Below, piece after piece: positions 25,803 to 34,898 of a DNA stretch of 64,000 bases. The DNA comes from Methylobacterium currus. Lineage in GTDB: Bacteria; Pseudomonadota; Alphaproteobacteria; Rhizobiales; Beijerinckiaceae. Both the position numbers and the translations under genes were made by a program. The first letter of the stretch is position 1. Each line of letters opens with the position of its first letter. Where the stretch lies: NCBI RefSeq assembly GCF_003058325.1, contig NZ_CP028843.1, positions 3,142,501 through 3,206,500 of the forward strand, read 5' to 3'. The notes below the pieces were generated by a model, which saw only the letters and a list, made by a program, of their open reading frames with translations, ran no database searches and was not told the DNA's origin.

Positions 25803-27179
25803 ATGACGAGAGCGTTCCGCCCCGAGCGCATCTTCCTGGTCACCAGCCTGGTGCTGACCATCGCGGCGGCGGTGGCGCTCTACGTGCTGCAGGCGACCAC
25901 GCTCACCATCGCGGTGGCTCCGCGGGACGGCACCGAGCCGGCGCTGATCCGCGCCTATGCGGAGGCCCTGACGAGCACGCACAAGAGCGTGCGCCTGCGG
26001 ATCCTGCCCTTCGACGACGTGCGCGAGAGCGCCAAGGCGCTGGAGCAGGGGCGTGCCGACCTCGCGGTGGTGCGGCCGGATGTCGACCTGCCGGCGAACG
26101 GCCTGACGCTGGCGATCCTGCGCGACCAGGCGATGCTGATCGCCTCGCCGGCGCCCTCCGGCATCACGACCTTCCCAGGGTTGGCCCGCAAGCGCCTCGG
26201 CATCGTGGCGCATCGCGACGCCGATCTGTGGCTCCTCAAGAGCCTGATGGGCTATTACGGCCTCACCCTCCAGGAGGGCGGCACCGGCCCGATCCCGGCC
26301 GGTCAGGTGCGGCTCGTGCCGCTCGCCGAGGAGGATCTCGCCAGCGCCTTCGCGCAGAAGCGCATCGACGCGGTGGTCGCGGTGATCGCGCCCGCCGCCC
26401 CGATGGCGCTCCGCCTCGTCGGCACGGTCCAGGCGGCGAGCCGGACCCGCAAGGTCGATTTCGTCGGCGTCGAGGACGGGCCGGCGATCATCGAGCGCCT
26501 GCCCCGGCTCCAGGCGGTGACGGTGCCGGCCGGGCTGTTCGGCGGCAGCCCGAAGGTGCCCGAGGAGGAGGTGAAGACCGTCGGCGCCTCCTACCGGCTG
26601 ATGGCCAAGGCCTCGATGAGCCGCACCGTGGCAGCCGACGTGACCCAGCACCTGTTCGAGCTGCGTTCGCGCCTCTCCGACGCGACGCCGGCGGCGGATT
26701 ACGTCGCGGCGCCGGCCTACGAGACCACCGCCGAGGCGACGAGCGCGCGGTTGCCGATCCATCCGGGCGCCATCGACTATTACGAGCGCGAGCAGCAGGG
26801 CTTCATCGAGCGCTACGGCGACTGGATCTACCTGCTGGCGGTGCTCGGCGGCGGCTTCGGCTCGGCTCTCGCCTGGCTGCGCCAGCGGCTGCGGCGCCTG
26901 CGGCGCGAGCGCATCGACGTGGTGATGGACCGCCTGCTCGAGATCCTGGCCGAGGCCCGCCGGGCCGACGCGGCCGGCCTCGACGCCCTGACGGGCGAGG
27001 TCGACACCCTCGCCGCCGACGTGGTGCGCTACACCCGCGAGCGCGAGACCGACACCCGCACCATGGCCGCGGTGATGATCGCGATCGAGACCGCCCGCTC
27101 CACCATCGCGGATTGCCGGCGCATGGCCGGCGAGGCGGTGCCGCCGCGGCCCGCCTTCCGGCTCAGTGCGGCGGAGTAG
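25803..27179 (+). CDS. Membrane-anchored TAXI-family solute-binding domain protein with cytoplasmic coiled coil
   Basis: A 458-residue protein. A transmembrane helix (residues about 13-31, VTSLVLTIAAAVALYVLQA) leads into a TAXI/periplasmic-binding domain (ALIRAYAEALTSTHKSVRLR and later GRADLAVVRPD, FPGLARKRLGIVAHRD). A second helix lies near residues 340-360 (DWIYLLAVLGGGFGSALAWL). It is followed by about 95 cytoplasmic residues predicted as coiled coil. TAXI proteins normally feed TRAP permeases, but none is nearby and this one is anchored on both sides. A sensory or scaffold role is possible. It starts 102 bp after the beta-barrel gene. Confidence 0.75.
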   Translation: MTRAFRPERIFLVTSLVLTIAAAVALYVLQATTLTIAVAPRDGTEPALIRAYAEALTSTHKSVRLRILPFDDVRESAKALEQGRADLAVVRPDVDLPANGLTLAILRDQAMLIASPAPSGITTFPGLARKRLGIVAHRDADLWLLKSLMGYYGLTLQEGGTGPIPAGQVRLVPLAEEDLASAFAQKRIDAVVAVIAPAAPMALRLVGTVQAASRTRKVDFVGVEDGPAIIERLPRLQAVTVPAGLFGGSPKVPEEEVKTVGASYRLMAKASMSRTVAADVTQHLFELRSRLSDATPAADYVAAPAYETTAEATSARLPIHPGAIDYYEREQQGFIERYGDWIYLLAVLGGGFGSALAWLRQRLRRLRRERIDVVMDRLLEILAEARRADAAGLDALTGEVDTLAADVVRYTRERETDTRTMAAVMIAIETARSTIADCRRMAGEAVPPRPAFRLSAAE

Positions 27180-27183
27180 CGGT

Positions 27184-27801
27184 TCAGCGCACCATGGCCA
27201 GCGGCGCGCCGGACTTCGACAGGGCGCCGTCCATGGCGCCGCCCGCCGGGCGCAGGCGCGCCGCGACGGTGCCGCCAGGCTGGTAGAGGTAGACCTCCCC
27301 GTCGCGAAAGTCCCAGGCGGTGACCTTGGCGAGGTCCTTGTTGGCGCAGCCGGTGGACGAGGCCTTGTAGAGGTCGAGGGCCGGGGTGCTCGCCAGGTTG
27401 ACCCGGCAGCTCGCGCCGGTGGCATCCTTGGCAGTCCAGCCGCCGACGACGGCCGAGCGCCCGCCGCTCGCCACCACCGGGGGGGGCGGGGGCGCGATGG
27501 CAGCCTGCTGCTGTACCGGCGGCGGGCTCGCCTCCGCCATGATCGAACCCCCGGGATTGGCGACGACCGGGCCGGACGGAGCCGCGGCGGCGCCGGGCGG
27601 CGGTGCCAGGGGGGCCGAGGTCACCGGGCCGGAGGAGAGGCCAGGGCCGAGATCCGGCTCCTCGGGCGCGAGCGGCCGGGCCGGGCGGGAAGCAGGCCGC
27701 GCCGAAGCGTTGAGCCCGGTATCGAAGCGCGACGAGGAGCAGGCGCCGGCGCTCGCGGCGAGGGCCAGGGCGGCGACGGTGCAGAGGATCTGACGCGGCA
27801 T
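27184..27801 (-). CDS. AprI/Inh-family metalloprotease inhibitor domain lipoprotein (putative)
   Basis: A 205-residue protein with a leader ending in ASAGACSSS, a plausible lipoprotein cleavage site although the -3 residue is Ala rather than Leu. A Pro/Ala-rich spacer of about 80 residues follows. The C-terminal 90 residues (VVGGWTAKDATGASCRVNLA, then TGCANKDLAKVTAWDFRDGE) fit the AprI/Inh fold with its two-cysteine pattern. The family blocks serralysin-type proteases in the periplasm, but no protease gene is close. The frame is open much further upstream; the start at 27801 gives the leader. Confidence 0.75.
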   Translation of the reverse strand: MPRQILCTVAALALAASAGACSSSRFDTGLNASARPASRPARPLAPEEPDLGPGLSSGPVTSAPLAPPPGAAAAPSGPVVANPGGSIMAEASPPPVQQQAAIAPPPPPVVASGGRSAVVGGWTAKDATGASCRVNLASTPALDLYKASSTGCANKDLAKVTAWDFRDGEVYLYQPGGTVAARLRPAGGAMDGALSKSGAPLAMVR

Positions 27802-27956
27802 CGAGGGGTCCTGATCGAGGGGTCCTGCAAGAATCCCGGCCCAGAATGCGGTCCCGGTCCGGGAGTCCCGGCCTGGCCGGTGGCCGTTCATCGAGGATCG
27901 GTTGTGCCCGGCAAATACGATCCCGCGAGGGCGCGTGCAGGGGTTTCCCCAACGAC

Positions 27957-27979
27957 AAAGGCGCCCGGAGGCGCCTTTT
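27957..27979 (-). terminator. Intrinsic terminator downstream of sdhB
   Basis: AGGCGCC-CGGA-GGCGCCT, extended by AAA/TTT pairs, lies 60 bp after the sdhB stop. On the minus strand the stem is followed by TTTGTCGTT. A run of T is also present on the plus strand, so it could act in both directions. Confidence 0.7.
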
Positions 27980-28037
27980 CGGGAGGGTGTGGCCGACAGG
28001 ACCCAGTCGGCCGCACCCGGAGCGTTCGCGGGGTCGA

Positions 28038-28820
28038 TCAGACCTCGCGAGACACCATCATCTTCTTGATCTCGGCGATGGCCTTGGCCGGGTTCAGGCC
28101 CTTCGGGCAGGTGTTGGCGCAGTTCATGATGGTGTGGCAGCGATAGAGCCGGAACGGGTCGTGCAGCCCGTCGAGGCGCTCGCCGGTGTTCTCGTCGCGG
28201 CTGTCGATCAGCCAGCGATAGGCCTGGAGCAGGGCTGCCGGGCCGAGGAAGCGGTCGCCGTTCCACCAGTAGCTCGGGCAGGAGGTGGTGCAGCAGGCGC
28301 ACAGGATGCACTCGTAGAGCCCGTCGAGCCGCGCACGGTCCTCGGGGGTCTGGCGCCACTCCTTCTCGGGCGACGGCGTCTCGGTCTGCAGCCACGGCTC
28401 GATCGCCGCGTGCTGGGCGAAGAATGAGGTCAGGTCGGGGACCAGATCCTTCAGCACCGGCATGTGCGGCAGCGGATAGATCTTGATCTGGCCCGACTTG
28501 CAGTCGTCGATGCCGAGCGTGCAGGCCAGCGTGTTCTGCCCCATGATGTTCATGGCGCAGGAGCCGCAGATGCCCTCGCGGCACGAACGCCGGAAGGTCA
28601 GGGTCGCATCGACCTTGTTCTTGATCCACAACAGCGCGTCGAGGACCATCGGGCCGCAATCGTCGCGATCGACGTAGTAGGTGTCGATGCGCGGATTGGC
28701 GCCGTCGTCCTGGTTCCAGCGATAGATCCGGAATTCCTGGAGGTTCTTGGCCCCGGCCGGCTTCGGCCAGGTCTTGCCCTCGGTGTACTGGGAGTTCTTG
28801 GGAAGGTTGAACTGGGCCAT
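28038..28820 (-). CDS. sdhB: Succinate dehydrogenase iron-sulfur subunit
   Basis: A 260-residue SdhB. It has the cysteine clusters for all three centres: [21 protein letters not shown] for [2Fe-2S], [16 protein letters not shown], and [17 protein letters not shown] for [4Fe-4S] and [3Fe-4S]. It passes electrons from SdhA to quinone at the membrane. The start is [10 protein letters not shown]; a longer frame begins nine codons upstream. It is the last gene of sdhCDAB and is separated from sdhA by 141 bp that contain a strong hairpin. Confidence 0.98.
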   Translation of the reverse strand: MAQFNLPKNSQYTEGKTWPKPAGAKNLQEFRIYRWNQDDGANPRIDTYYVDRDDCGPMVLDALLWIKNKVDATLTFRRSCREGICGSCAMNIMGQNTLACTLGIDDCKSGQIKIYPLPHMPVLKDLVPDLTSFFAQHAAIEPWLQTETPSPEKEWRQTPEDRARLDGLYECILCACCTTSCPSYWWNGDRFLGPAALLQAYRWLIDSRDENTGERLDGLHDPFRLYRCHTIMNCANTCPKGLNPAKAIAEIKKMMVSREV

Positions 28821-28924
28821 CTGTCTATGCCTGATCGGTGCGATCAATCCGAGGGAGCGGAGGCGGATGGACCCGCTCGCGGCGGCCGGATTGTAAAAGA
28901 TGCGGGAGGACGGATTCGCCGCGC

Positions 28925-28949
28925 GATGGCTGGCCCCGTCGGGGCCAGC
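28925..28949 (-). other. Intercistronic hairpin between sdhA and sdhB
   Basis: TGGCTGGCCCC and GGGGCCAGCCA pair perfectly (11 bp) around a 3-base loop, starting 13 bp after the sdhA stop. There is no U-run. In this position it may protect the 3' end of the sdhCDA part of the message or reduce read-through into sdhB. Confidence 0.55.
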
Positions 28950-28961
28950 CAGTCGTGATCA

Positions 28962-30788
28962 TCAGTACACGCGGGCCTTCGGCTCGATATACGCGATGTC
29001 GTTCGACATCGTGTAGGTGTGGACCGGCCGGTAATCGATCGCGACCTTGCGGGCGTCGGGGTCGAGCCAGGCCAGGGTGTGCTTCATCCACTGCTTGTCG
29101 TCGCGATCCGGGAAGTCCTCGCGGGCATGCGCGCCGCGGGACTCGGTGCGGTTGGCCGCGGATTCCATGGTGACGACCGCCTGACCGATCAGGTTGTCGA
29201 ATTCCAGGGTCTCCAGGAGGTCGGTGTTCCAGACCAGCGAGCGGTCGGTGACCTTCACGTCCTCGGCGCCGGCCCAGACCTTGTGGATCAGGCCCTTGCC
29301 CTCTTCCAGCACCTCGCCGGTGCGGAACACGGCGCAGTTGTTCTGCATCGTCTTCTGCATCTCGAGGCGCAGCTCGGCCGTCGGCGTGCCGCCATTGGCG
29401 TAGCGGAACTTGTCGAGACGGCCCAGCGCCTTGTCGGCGGAATCCTTCGGCAGCTCCGGCAGGCGGCCGCCCTTCTCCACCGTCTCGGCGCAGCGCAGGC
29501 CGGCGGCGCGGCCGAACACCACGAGGTCGATGAGCGAGTTCGAGCCGAGGCGGTTCGCGCCGTGGACCGAGACGCAGGCCGCCTCGCCGATCGCCATCAG
29601 GCCCGGCACCACGTGGTCGGGGTTGCCGTCCTTCAGGGTCAGCACCTCGCCGTGATAGTTCGTCGGGATGCCGCCCATGTTGTAGTGGACGGTCGGGATG
29701 ACCGGGATCGGCTCCTTGGTCACGTCGACGCCGGCGAAGATCTTCGCGCTCTCCGAGATGCCGGGCAGGCGCTCGTGCAGGATCTTCGGGTCGAGGTGGT
29801 CGAGGTGGAGGAAGATGTGGTCCTTGTTCTTTCCGACGCCGCGGCCGGCGCGGATCTCCATGGTCATGGAGCGGGAGACCACGTCGCGCGAGGCGAGATC
29901 CTTGGCCGAGGGGGCGTAGCGCTCCATGAAGCGCTCGCCCTCGGAGTTGGTCAGGTAGCCGCCCTCGCCGCGCGAGCCCTCCGTGATGAGGCAGCCGGCG
30001 CCGTAGATGCCGGTCGGGTGGAACTGGACGAACTCCATGTCCTCGAGCGCGAGGCCCGCCCGCAGCACCATGGCGTTGCCGTCGCCGGTGCAGGTATGCG
30101 CGGAGGTCGCCGAGAAGTAGGCCCGGCCGTAGCCGCCGGTGGCGAGCACCGTCATGGCGGCGCGGAAGCGGTGGATCTCGCCGGTCGCCTGGTCGATGGC
30201 GATCACGCCGCGGCAGCGCCCCTCCTCGTCCATGATCAGGTCGAGGGCGAAATACTCGATGAAGAAGTTGGTCTGCGCCTTCACGGCCTGGCCGTAGAGG
30301 GTGTGCAGCATGGCGTGGCCGGTGCGGTCGGCCGCCGCGCAGGTGCGCTGGGCGGTGCCCTTGCCGTAATCGGTGGTCATGCCGCCGAACGGGCGCTGGT
30401 AGATCTTGCCCTCGGCGGTGCGCGAGAACGGCACGCCCCAGTGCTCGAGCTCGTAGACCGCCGCCGGAGCGTTGCGCACCAGGTACTCGATCGCGTCCTG
30501 GTCGCCCAGCCAGTCCGACCCCTTCACGGTGTCGTACATGTGCCAGCGCCAATCGTCCGGGCCCATGTTGCCGAGCGAGGCCGAGATGCCGCCCTGCGCC
30601 GCCACGGTGTGCGAGCGGGTCGGGAACACCTTGGTGATGCAGGCGGTGCGCAGGCCCGCCTGCGAGCAGCCGACGGTGGCGCGCAGGCCTGCGCCGCCGG
30701 CGCCGACGATCACCACGTCGAAGCTGTGGTCGATGATGGTGTACGCCTTGCCGTTCTGGGCCGGCGCAGCGGAAGCGGTTGAGGCCAT
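28962..30788 (-). CDS. sdhA: Succinate dehydrogenase flavoprotein subunit
   Basis: A 608-residue SdhA. The FAD-binding Rossmann motif is [17 protein letters not shown], and the covalent-FAD histidine is in [20 protein letters not shown]. The active-site segment [21 protein letters not shown] region (read here as [20 protein letters not shown]) and the C-terminal [18 protein letters not shown] are intact. It oxidises succinate to fumarate in the TCA cycle. It starts 22 bp after the sdhD stop in the operon. Confidence 0.98.
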   Translation of the reverse strand: MASTASAAPAQNGKAYTIIDHSFDVVIVGAGGAGLRATVGCSQAGLRTACITKVFPTRSHTVAAQGGISASLGNMGPDDWRWHMYDTVKGSDWLGDQDAIEYLVRNAPAAVYELEHWGVPFSRTAEGKIYQRPFGGMTTDYGKGTAQRTCAAADRTGHAMLHTLYGQAVKAQTNFFIEYFALDLIMDEEGRCRGVIAIDQATGEIHRFRAAMTVLATGGYGRAYFSATSAHTCTGDGNAMVLRAGLALEDMEFVQFHPTGIYGAGCLITEGSRGEGGYLTNSEGERFMERYAPSAKDLASRDVVSRSMTMEIRAGRGVGKNKDHIFLHLDHLDPKILHERLPGISESAKIFAGVDVTKEPIPVIPTVHYNMGGIPTNYHGEVLTLKDGNPDHVVPGLMAIGEAACVSVHGANRLGSNSLIDLVVFGRAAGLRCAETVEKGGRLPELPKDSADKALGRLDKFRYANGGTPTAELRLEMQKTMQNNCAVFRTGEVLEEGKGLIHKVWAGAEDVKVTDRSLVWNTDLLETLEFDNLIGQAVVTMESAANRTESRGAHAREDFPDRDDKQWMKHTLAWLDPDARKVAIDYRPVHTYTMSNDIAYIEPKARVY

Positions 30789-30810
30789 TGCGGTTTTCCT
30801 GTTTCTGGCG

Positions 30811-31224
30811 TTACGCGAGGGCCCGCAGGCTCACACGCACGATGGCGTAGAGGCAGGCGACCGCGACGACGACGCAGTAGAAGTTGTTGGCGATCACCGC
30901 GGCGATCCGCAGACCCTTGTCGTGGACGTAGTCCTCGATGACGATCTGCAGGCCCATCCGCATGTGGTTGGTAACCGAGAGCACGCCAAGAATCAGCAGG
31001 ATCGCCACCAGCGGGTGCGACACCAGGGCGACCGCCTCCGGGTAGGGCCGGCCGGCCATCAGGGCGACGATCACCACGAAGGCGAGGACGAGGGGCACGT
31101 TCGAGACCGCGGTGACGCGGTGCATCCACCACTCGCGGGTGCCGTGATGGGCGGCGCCCAGGCCGCTGACGCGGGCGCGCGCAGTGCGGATCGAGGGGCG
31201 GATGTCGGGGCGGTTGTCGACCAT
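30811..31224 (-). CDS. sdhD: Succinate dehydrogenase membrane anchor subunit D
   Basis: A 137-residue protein with three membrane helices. It shows the signature [18 protein letters not shown] before helix 1 and [20 protein letters not shown] before helix 3. With SdhC it forms the heme b/quinone site. The start at 31224 lies 14 bp after the sdhC stop; a longer open frame overlaps sdhC and is not used. Confidence 0.93.
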   Translation of the reverse strand: MVDNRPDIRPSIRTARARVSGLGAAHHGTREWWMHRVTAVSNVPLVLAFVVIVALMAGRPYPEAVALVSHPLVAILLILGVLSVTNHMRMGLQIVIEDYVHDKGLRIAAVIANNFYCVVVAVACLYAIVRVSLRALA

Positions 31225-31238
31225 CGTTCGTCGTCCTC

Positions 31239-31658
31239 TCAGCGCGCCACGAGGGCGACGAGCCAGATCAGCACCGTCAGGGCGGTCGAGCCGATCAGGG
31301 TGAAGCGGGCCATCGCGATGCGGGTGCCGGGCTCCATGCCGTGGCCGAAATCCCAGACCAGGTGGCGGATGCCGCCGAGCATGTGGTGCATCAGGATCCA
31401 GGTGTAAACGAACAGGATCAGCCGCCCGAGGATCGAGCCGAAGAACCACGCCACCGGGCCGTAGGCGCCAGGTCCGGCGGCGAGCGCCACGAGCCAGAGC
31501 GCGAGGAGCGCGGTGCCGCCGTAGAGCGCGACGCCGGTGATGCGGTGGGCCACCGACATCGCCATGGTCCAGGTCCAGCGGTAGATCTGGAGATGGGGCG
31601 AGAGCGGTCGCACGACCGGTCTGCCGGCGGGATTCGTGGGCCTTGCGGTGTCCGCCAT
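31239..31658 (-). CDS. sdhC: Succinate dehydrogenase cytochrome b556 subunit
   Basis: A 139-residue, three-helix SdhC. It contains RPLSPHLQIYRW and SVAHRITGVALYGG before and in helix 1, and the heme-ligand region YTWILMHHMLGGIRHLVWD in helix 2. It is the first gene of sdhCDAB, and the operon promoter should lie in the 280-bp gap shared with the divergent LysR gene. I start it at MADTARPTNPAG; an in-frame ATG sixteen codons upstream is less likely. Confidence 0.95.
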   Translation of the reverse strand: MADTARPTNPAGRPVVRPLSPHLQIYRWTWTMAMSVAHRITGVALYGGTALLALWLVALAAGPGAYGPVAWFFGSILGRLILFVYTWILMHHMLGGIRHLVWDFGHGMEPGTRIAMARFTLIGSTALTVLIWLVALVAR

Positions 31659-31941
31659 CGTGATCCTCGAGAAGTCCTGGTCTGTACCGGCTCTAAACTG
31701 GGTCACCTACCGGCTCCGCCGCGCGAGCGCAACGTGGCCGCGGACTTGCGCTGGTGACAGAAGCGTCCGCCTGTCTCTCTGGAACGCGTCCAATTCGCAA
31801 TGCGGTTCTCGTTGACCCAGGCTTCGTCATCCGCGAAGGCTGGACAGGCCCCTGGCCATCGTGCGCCGACGCGATCTACCTTCGTGGCCGGCGAAACGAT
31901 CGGCCGGGGACAGGCTTTCGACGCCCGGGGGAGGCGCCGCC

Positions 31942-32832
31942 ATGCATTTCGATCTCGTCGACCTCAGCCTGTTCCGCCACGTGGTCGAGGCGGGCTCGAT
32001 CACCCATGGGGCGAACCGGGCCAACCTGGCGCTCGCCGCGGCGAGCCACCGCATCCGCAGCATGGAGGCCTCGCTCGGCGCCGCCCTCCTCACCCGGGCG
32101 CGGCTCGGTGTCACGCCGACGCCCGCCGGGCGCACGCTGCTCGCCCATGCCCGCCAGATCCTCGGCAGCGTCGAGCGGCTGCAAGGGGATCTGGCCGCCT
32201 TCGCGGGTGGTGCGGCGGGGCAGATTCGCGTCCTGTCGAACACCAACGCGCTCACCGAGTTCCTGCCGGAGGTGCTCTCGGCCTACCTCGCCCTGCATCC
32301 GGGGGTCAGCGTCGACATCGAGGAGCGCCTGTCGGACGAGATCGTCGGGCTCGTCGCCGAGGGCGCGGCAGATCTCGGCCTCGTCGCCGGCACGGTCGAG
32401 ACCGGCAGCCTCGCGACCTATCCTTTTCGGAGCGACCGCTTCGTGCTGGTGGTGGCGGCGGATCATCCGCTGGCCGCCCGTGCCTCGGTCCCCTTCGCCG
32501 AGGTGCTCGGCCACGACCTCGTCGGGCTCGACCGGGCGAGCGCGCTGACCCGCTTCCTCGCCGCCAAGGCCGGTCGCAGCGGCCAGCCCCTGCGCCTGCG
32601 GGTGCAGCTCCGCGGCTTCGACGCGGTCTGCCGCCTGGTCGAGTGCCGGGTCGGCCTCGGCATCGTGCCGGAGACGACCGCCCGCCGGGCCGCCCGCACC
32701 ATGGCGATCGCCATCGTGGCCCTGGAGGATCCCTGGGCGGTGCGCGACCTGACGATCTGCCTGCGCGACCTCGCCGCCCTGCCCCCCTTCGCCCAGGACT
32801 TCGTCGCCCATCTGCGGGCACCGCAGGCGTGA
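31942..32832 (+). CDS. LysR-family transcriptional regulator
   Basis: A 296-residue LysR regulator. The helix-turn-helix is at residues about 4-63 (HFDLVDLSLFRHVVEAGSIT, then RIRSMEASLGAALLTR). The effector domain begins around GQIRVLSNTNALTEFLP. It is divergent from sdhC with a 283-bp gap, but nothing shows that it controls sdh. The ATG at 31942 gives the standard N terminus; the open frame before it is not typical. Confidence 0.92.
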   Translation: MHFDLVDLSLFRHVVEAGSITHGANRANLALAAASHRIRSMEASLGAALLTRARLGVTPTPAGRTLLAHARQILGSVERLQGDLAAFAGGAAGQIRVLSNTNALTEFLPEVLSAYLALHPGVSVDIEERLSDEIVGLVAEGAADLGLVAGTVETGSLATYPFRSDRFVLVVAADHPLAARASVPFAEVLGHDLVGLDRASALTRFLAAKAGRSGQPLRLRVQLRGFDAVCRLVECRVGLGIVPETTARRAARTMAIAIVALEDPWAVRDLTICLRDLAALPPFAQDFVAHLRAPQA

Positions 32833-32892
32833 GGGCCCATCGGGGGATGCCGCCCGCCGCGCGGTCCCTCAGGCCCTGCACACCCGGCAATT

Positions 32893-32922
32893 CCTCGGGT
32901 AAGACTGCCTCGGGTAAGACTG
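32893..32922. repeat. Perfect 15-bp tandem repeat upstream of mntR
   Basis: CCTCGGGTAAGACTG occurs twice without a gap (32893-32907 and 32908-32922). It ends 41 bp before the mntR start. It could be a pair of direct operator half-sites or a small slippage duplication. Confidence 0.6.
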
Positions 32923-32963
32923 CGTGACCCCGAGCCAACCGAACGAGGCGACGACCCCACCCC

Positions 32964-33422
32964 ATGCAGGATCCCGATCACCCGCGCGAGCCCGCCGTCC
33001 TGGTCGATGCCGAGGCGCATTCCGCCGGCTTCCGGCAGGTGCGCGAGGCGCGCCGGCTCGAGCTGGTGGAGGATTACGTCGAGCTGATCGCCGACCTGAT
33101 CGGCGATGGCGGCGAGGCGCGCCAGGTCGACATCGCGGCCCGCCTCGGCGTGGCCCAGCCGACGGTGGCCAAGATGCTCAAGCGCCTGGCCGAGGACGGC
33201 CTGGTGCAGCAGCGCCCCTATCGGGGCGTCTTCCTCACCGAGGCCGGCCGGGCGCTGGCCGCGGAGGCGCGGGAGCGCCACCGCATCGTCGAATCGTTCC
33301 TGCTCGCGCTCGGCGTCAGCCCGCACGTGGCGCGCTGCGACGCCGAGGGCATCGAGCACCATGTCAGCGGCGAGACCCTGGAGGCGTTCCGCCGCTTCAC
33401 CGCCACCCGGACCGACGCCTGA
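32964..33422 (+). CDS. mntR: Manganese-responsive regulator MntR (DtxR family)
   Basis: A 152-residue regulator. The winged helix ([40 protein letters not shown]) and the metal-binding dimerisation helices ([35 protein letters not shown]) match short DtxR-type MntR proteins. There is no C-terminal SH3 domain, as usual for MntR. It normally represses Mn2+ uptake when Mn2+ is high. No manganese transporter is adjacent. The ORF ends 12 bp before the convergent receptor gene. Confidence 0.88.
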   Translation: MQDPDHPREPAVLVDAEAHSAGFRQVREARRLELVEDYVELIADLIGDGGEARQVDIAARLGVAQPTVAKMLKRLAEDGLVQQRPYRGVFLTEAGRALAAEARERHRIVESFLLALGVSPHVARCDAEGIEHHVSGETLEAFRRFTATRTDA

Positions 33423-33434
33423 GCGCGGCTGCGG

Positions 33435-34721
33435 TCAGGCGGCCCGGACGCTCTTGAGGAACGCCTCGGTCTGAGCGCTCAGATCGCGGGTGCGGTCCGA
33501 CACCTCGGACGAAGCGGTGATCACCCGCGCCGCATTCTGACCGGTCTCCTCGGCGGAGGCCGAGACGCTCGCGGTGCCGCTCATCACGTCGCCGGCGCCG
33601 GCTGCGGCCTGGGAGACGTTGCGGACGATCTCCTGGGTCGCCGCGTTCTGCTCCTCGACCGCGGCGGCGATCGCCGTCGTCACGCTGCTGATCTCGCGGA
33701 TGCGCGCGCCGAAGCCGCCGATCGCCGAGACCGCCTGCGCGGTCGAATCCTGGATCCGGGTGATCTGCGCGGAGATCTCGTCCGTGGCCTTGGCGGTCTG
33801 GTTGGCGAGCTCCTTCACCTCGGCGGCGACGACCGCGAAGCCGCGTCCCGCCTCGCCGGCCCGCGCCGCCTCGATCGTGGCGTTGAGCGCCAGCAGGTTG
33901 GTCTGGCCGGCGATGGAGGAGATCAGGCTCACCACGTCGCCGATCTTGCTCACCGCGCCGCTCAGCTCCTGCACCAGGCGCGCCGTCGCGTCGGCCTCGA
34001 CCACCGCCGCCTCGGCGAGACCGGCCGAGCCCTGGACCTGACGGCCGATCTCGGTGACCGAGCTGCCCAGCTCCTCCGAGGCCGCCGCGACCGTGCCGAT
34101 ATTGGTCGAGGTCTGCATGGCGGAGCCGGCCACCTCGCTCGAGCGGGCGCTGGTCTGGTCGGCGGTGCCGGCCATCGCGGCGGCTGCCGCCTGCATCTCC
34201 GACGCGGCACCGGTCAGGCGCGAGAACAGCGCGGAGGACTCCTTGGCGAAGGACGCGACCATCTCCTCGAACCGCCGGGTCCGCGCCTCGTCGTTGATCT
34301 TGGCTTCCATCTCGGCGTGGATGTCGACCAGCGAGCCGCAGATCCGCAGCGGGACGCCGTGCTCGTCGTAAGCCGCGCCGCCCGTGGCGCGGAACCAGCG
34401 CGGCGTCCCGTCCGGCATCACGATCCGGTACTTGACGTCGTAGGCGCCCTTGTTCGCCACGTCTTTGACCGCCGCCGCCAGGGCCGCCATGATGCGGTCG
34501 ACGTCGTCGCGGTAGATCCGGCTCGACCACGATTCCAGCGTGTTCGGATACGCCTCGGCCGACGGGTAGCCGACGATACGGCGGAATTCCGGCGTCCAGG
34601 TCACCTGGGTCTTGGGATGGGCGAGGTCGCCCCGGTACGGGACGAGCTCCCATAAGCCCACCCCGGCGCGCGTCGCGAGCAGGTCGAGAAAGCCGTCTTT
34701 GCGTGCGAAGCGCTTCAGCAT
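33435..34721 (-). CDS. Cytoplasmic PAS-domain methyl-accepting chemotaxis protein
   Basis: About 428 residues. An N-terminal PAS domain ([20 protein letters not shown] to [20 protein letters not shown]) is followed directly by the MCP signalling domain. The hairpin tip reads [20 protein letters not shown], then [20 protein letters not shown]. There is no membrane segment, so it is a soluble receptor that senses an internal cue, perhaps redox or energy state. The receptor should signal through CheA/CheW. The start is uncertain: ATG at 34721 ([11 protein letters not shown]) or in-frame ATGs up to 34787. Confidence 0.9.
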   Translation of the reverse strand: MLKRFARKDGFLDLLATRAGVGLWELVPYRGDLAHPKTQVTWTPEFRRIVGYPSAEAYPNTLESWSSRIYRDDVDRIMAALAAAVKDVANKGAYDVKYRIVMPDGTPRWFRATGGAAYDEHGVPLRICGSLVDIHAEMEAKINDEARTRRFEEMVASFAKESSALFSRLTGAASEMQAAAAAMAGTADQTSARSSEVAGSAMQTSTNIGTVAAASEELGSSVTEIGRQVQGSAGLAEAAVVEADATARLVQELSGAVSKIGDVVSLISSIAGQTNLLALNATIEAARAGEAGRGFAVVAAEVKELANQTAKATDEISAQITRIQDSTAQAVSAIGGFGARIREISSVTTAIAAAVEEQNAATQEIVRNVSQAAAGAGDVMSGTASVSASAEETGQNAARVITASSEVSDRTRDLSAQTEAFLKSVRAA

Positions 34722-34898
34722 CGGGATGTCGGTCCGGTTCGTCTTCCGCCGTGAGTACAAGCGAGCTGTGAACATAGTCTTACGCAATGATCGCCACGGG
34801 CCGGCGCGGACCTTCCACGAGTGTCGTTGACAGATCTTGCACCGGCTCGCGCGGACGAGGGATCGGGCGGCTCGGTTCCGCCGGGGCCGCCCCGGTCC

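Noticed and set aside
24051..27425. 1,124-codon open frame on the minus strand opposite the beta-barrel and TAXI genes
   Set aside because: It is antisense to two well-supported genes, reads as low-complexity His/Arg/Gly/Ala text with no domain, and is a typical product of high GC content in the third codon position.
31774..31799. Possible EcfG promoter (GGAAC-N17-CGGT) in the sdhC-lysR gap
   Set aside because: The -10 element deviates from CGTT, and the position is over 140 bp from the LysR start.
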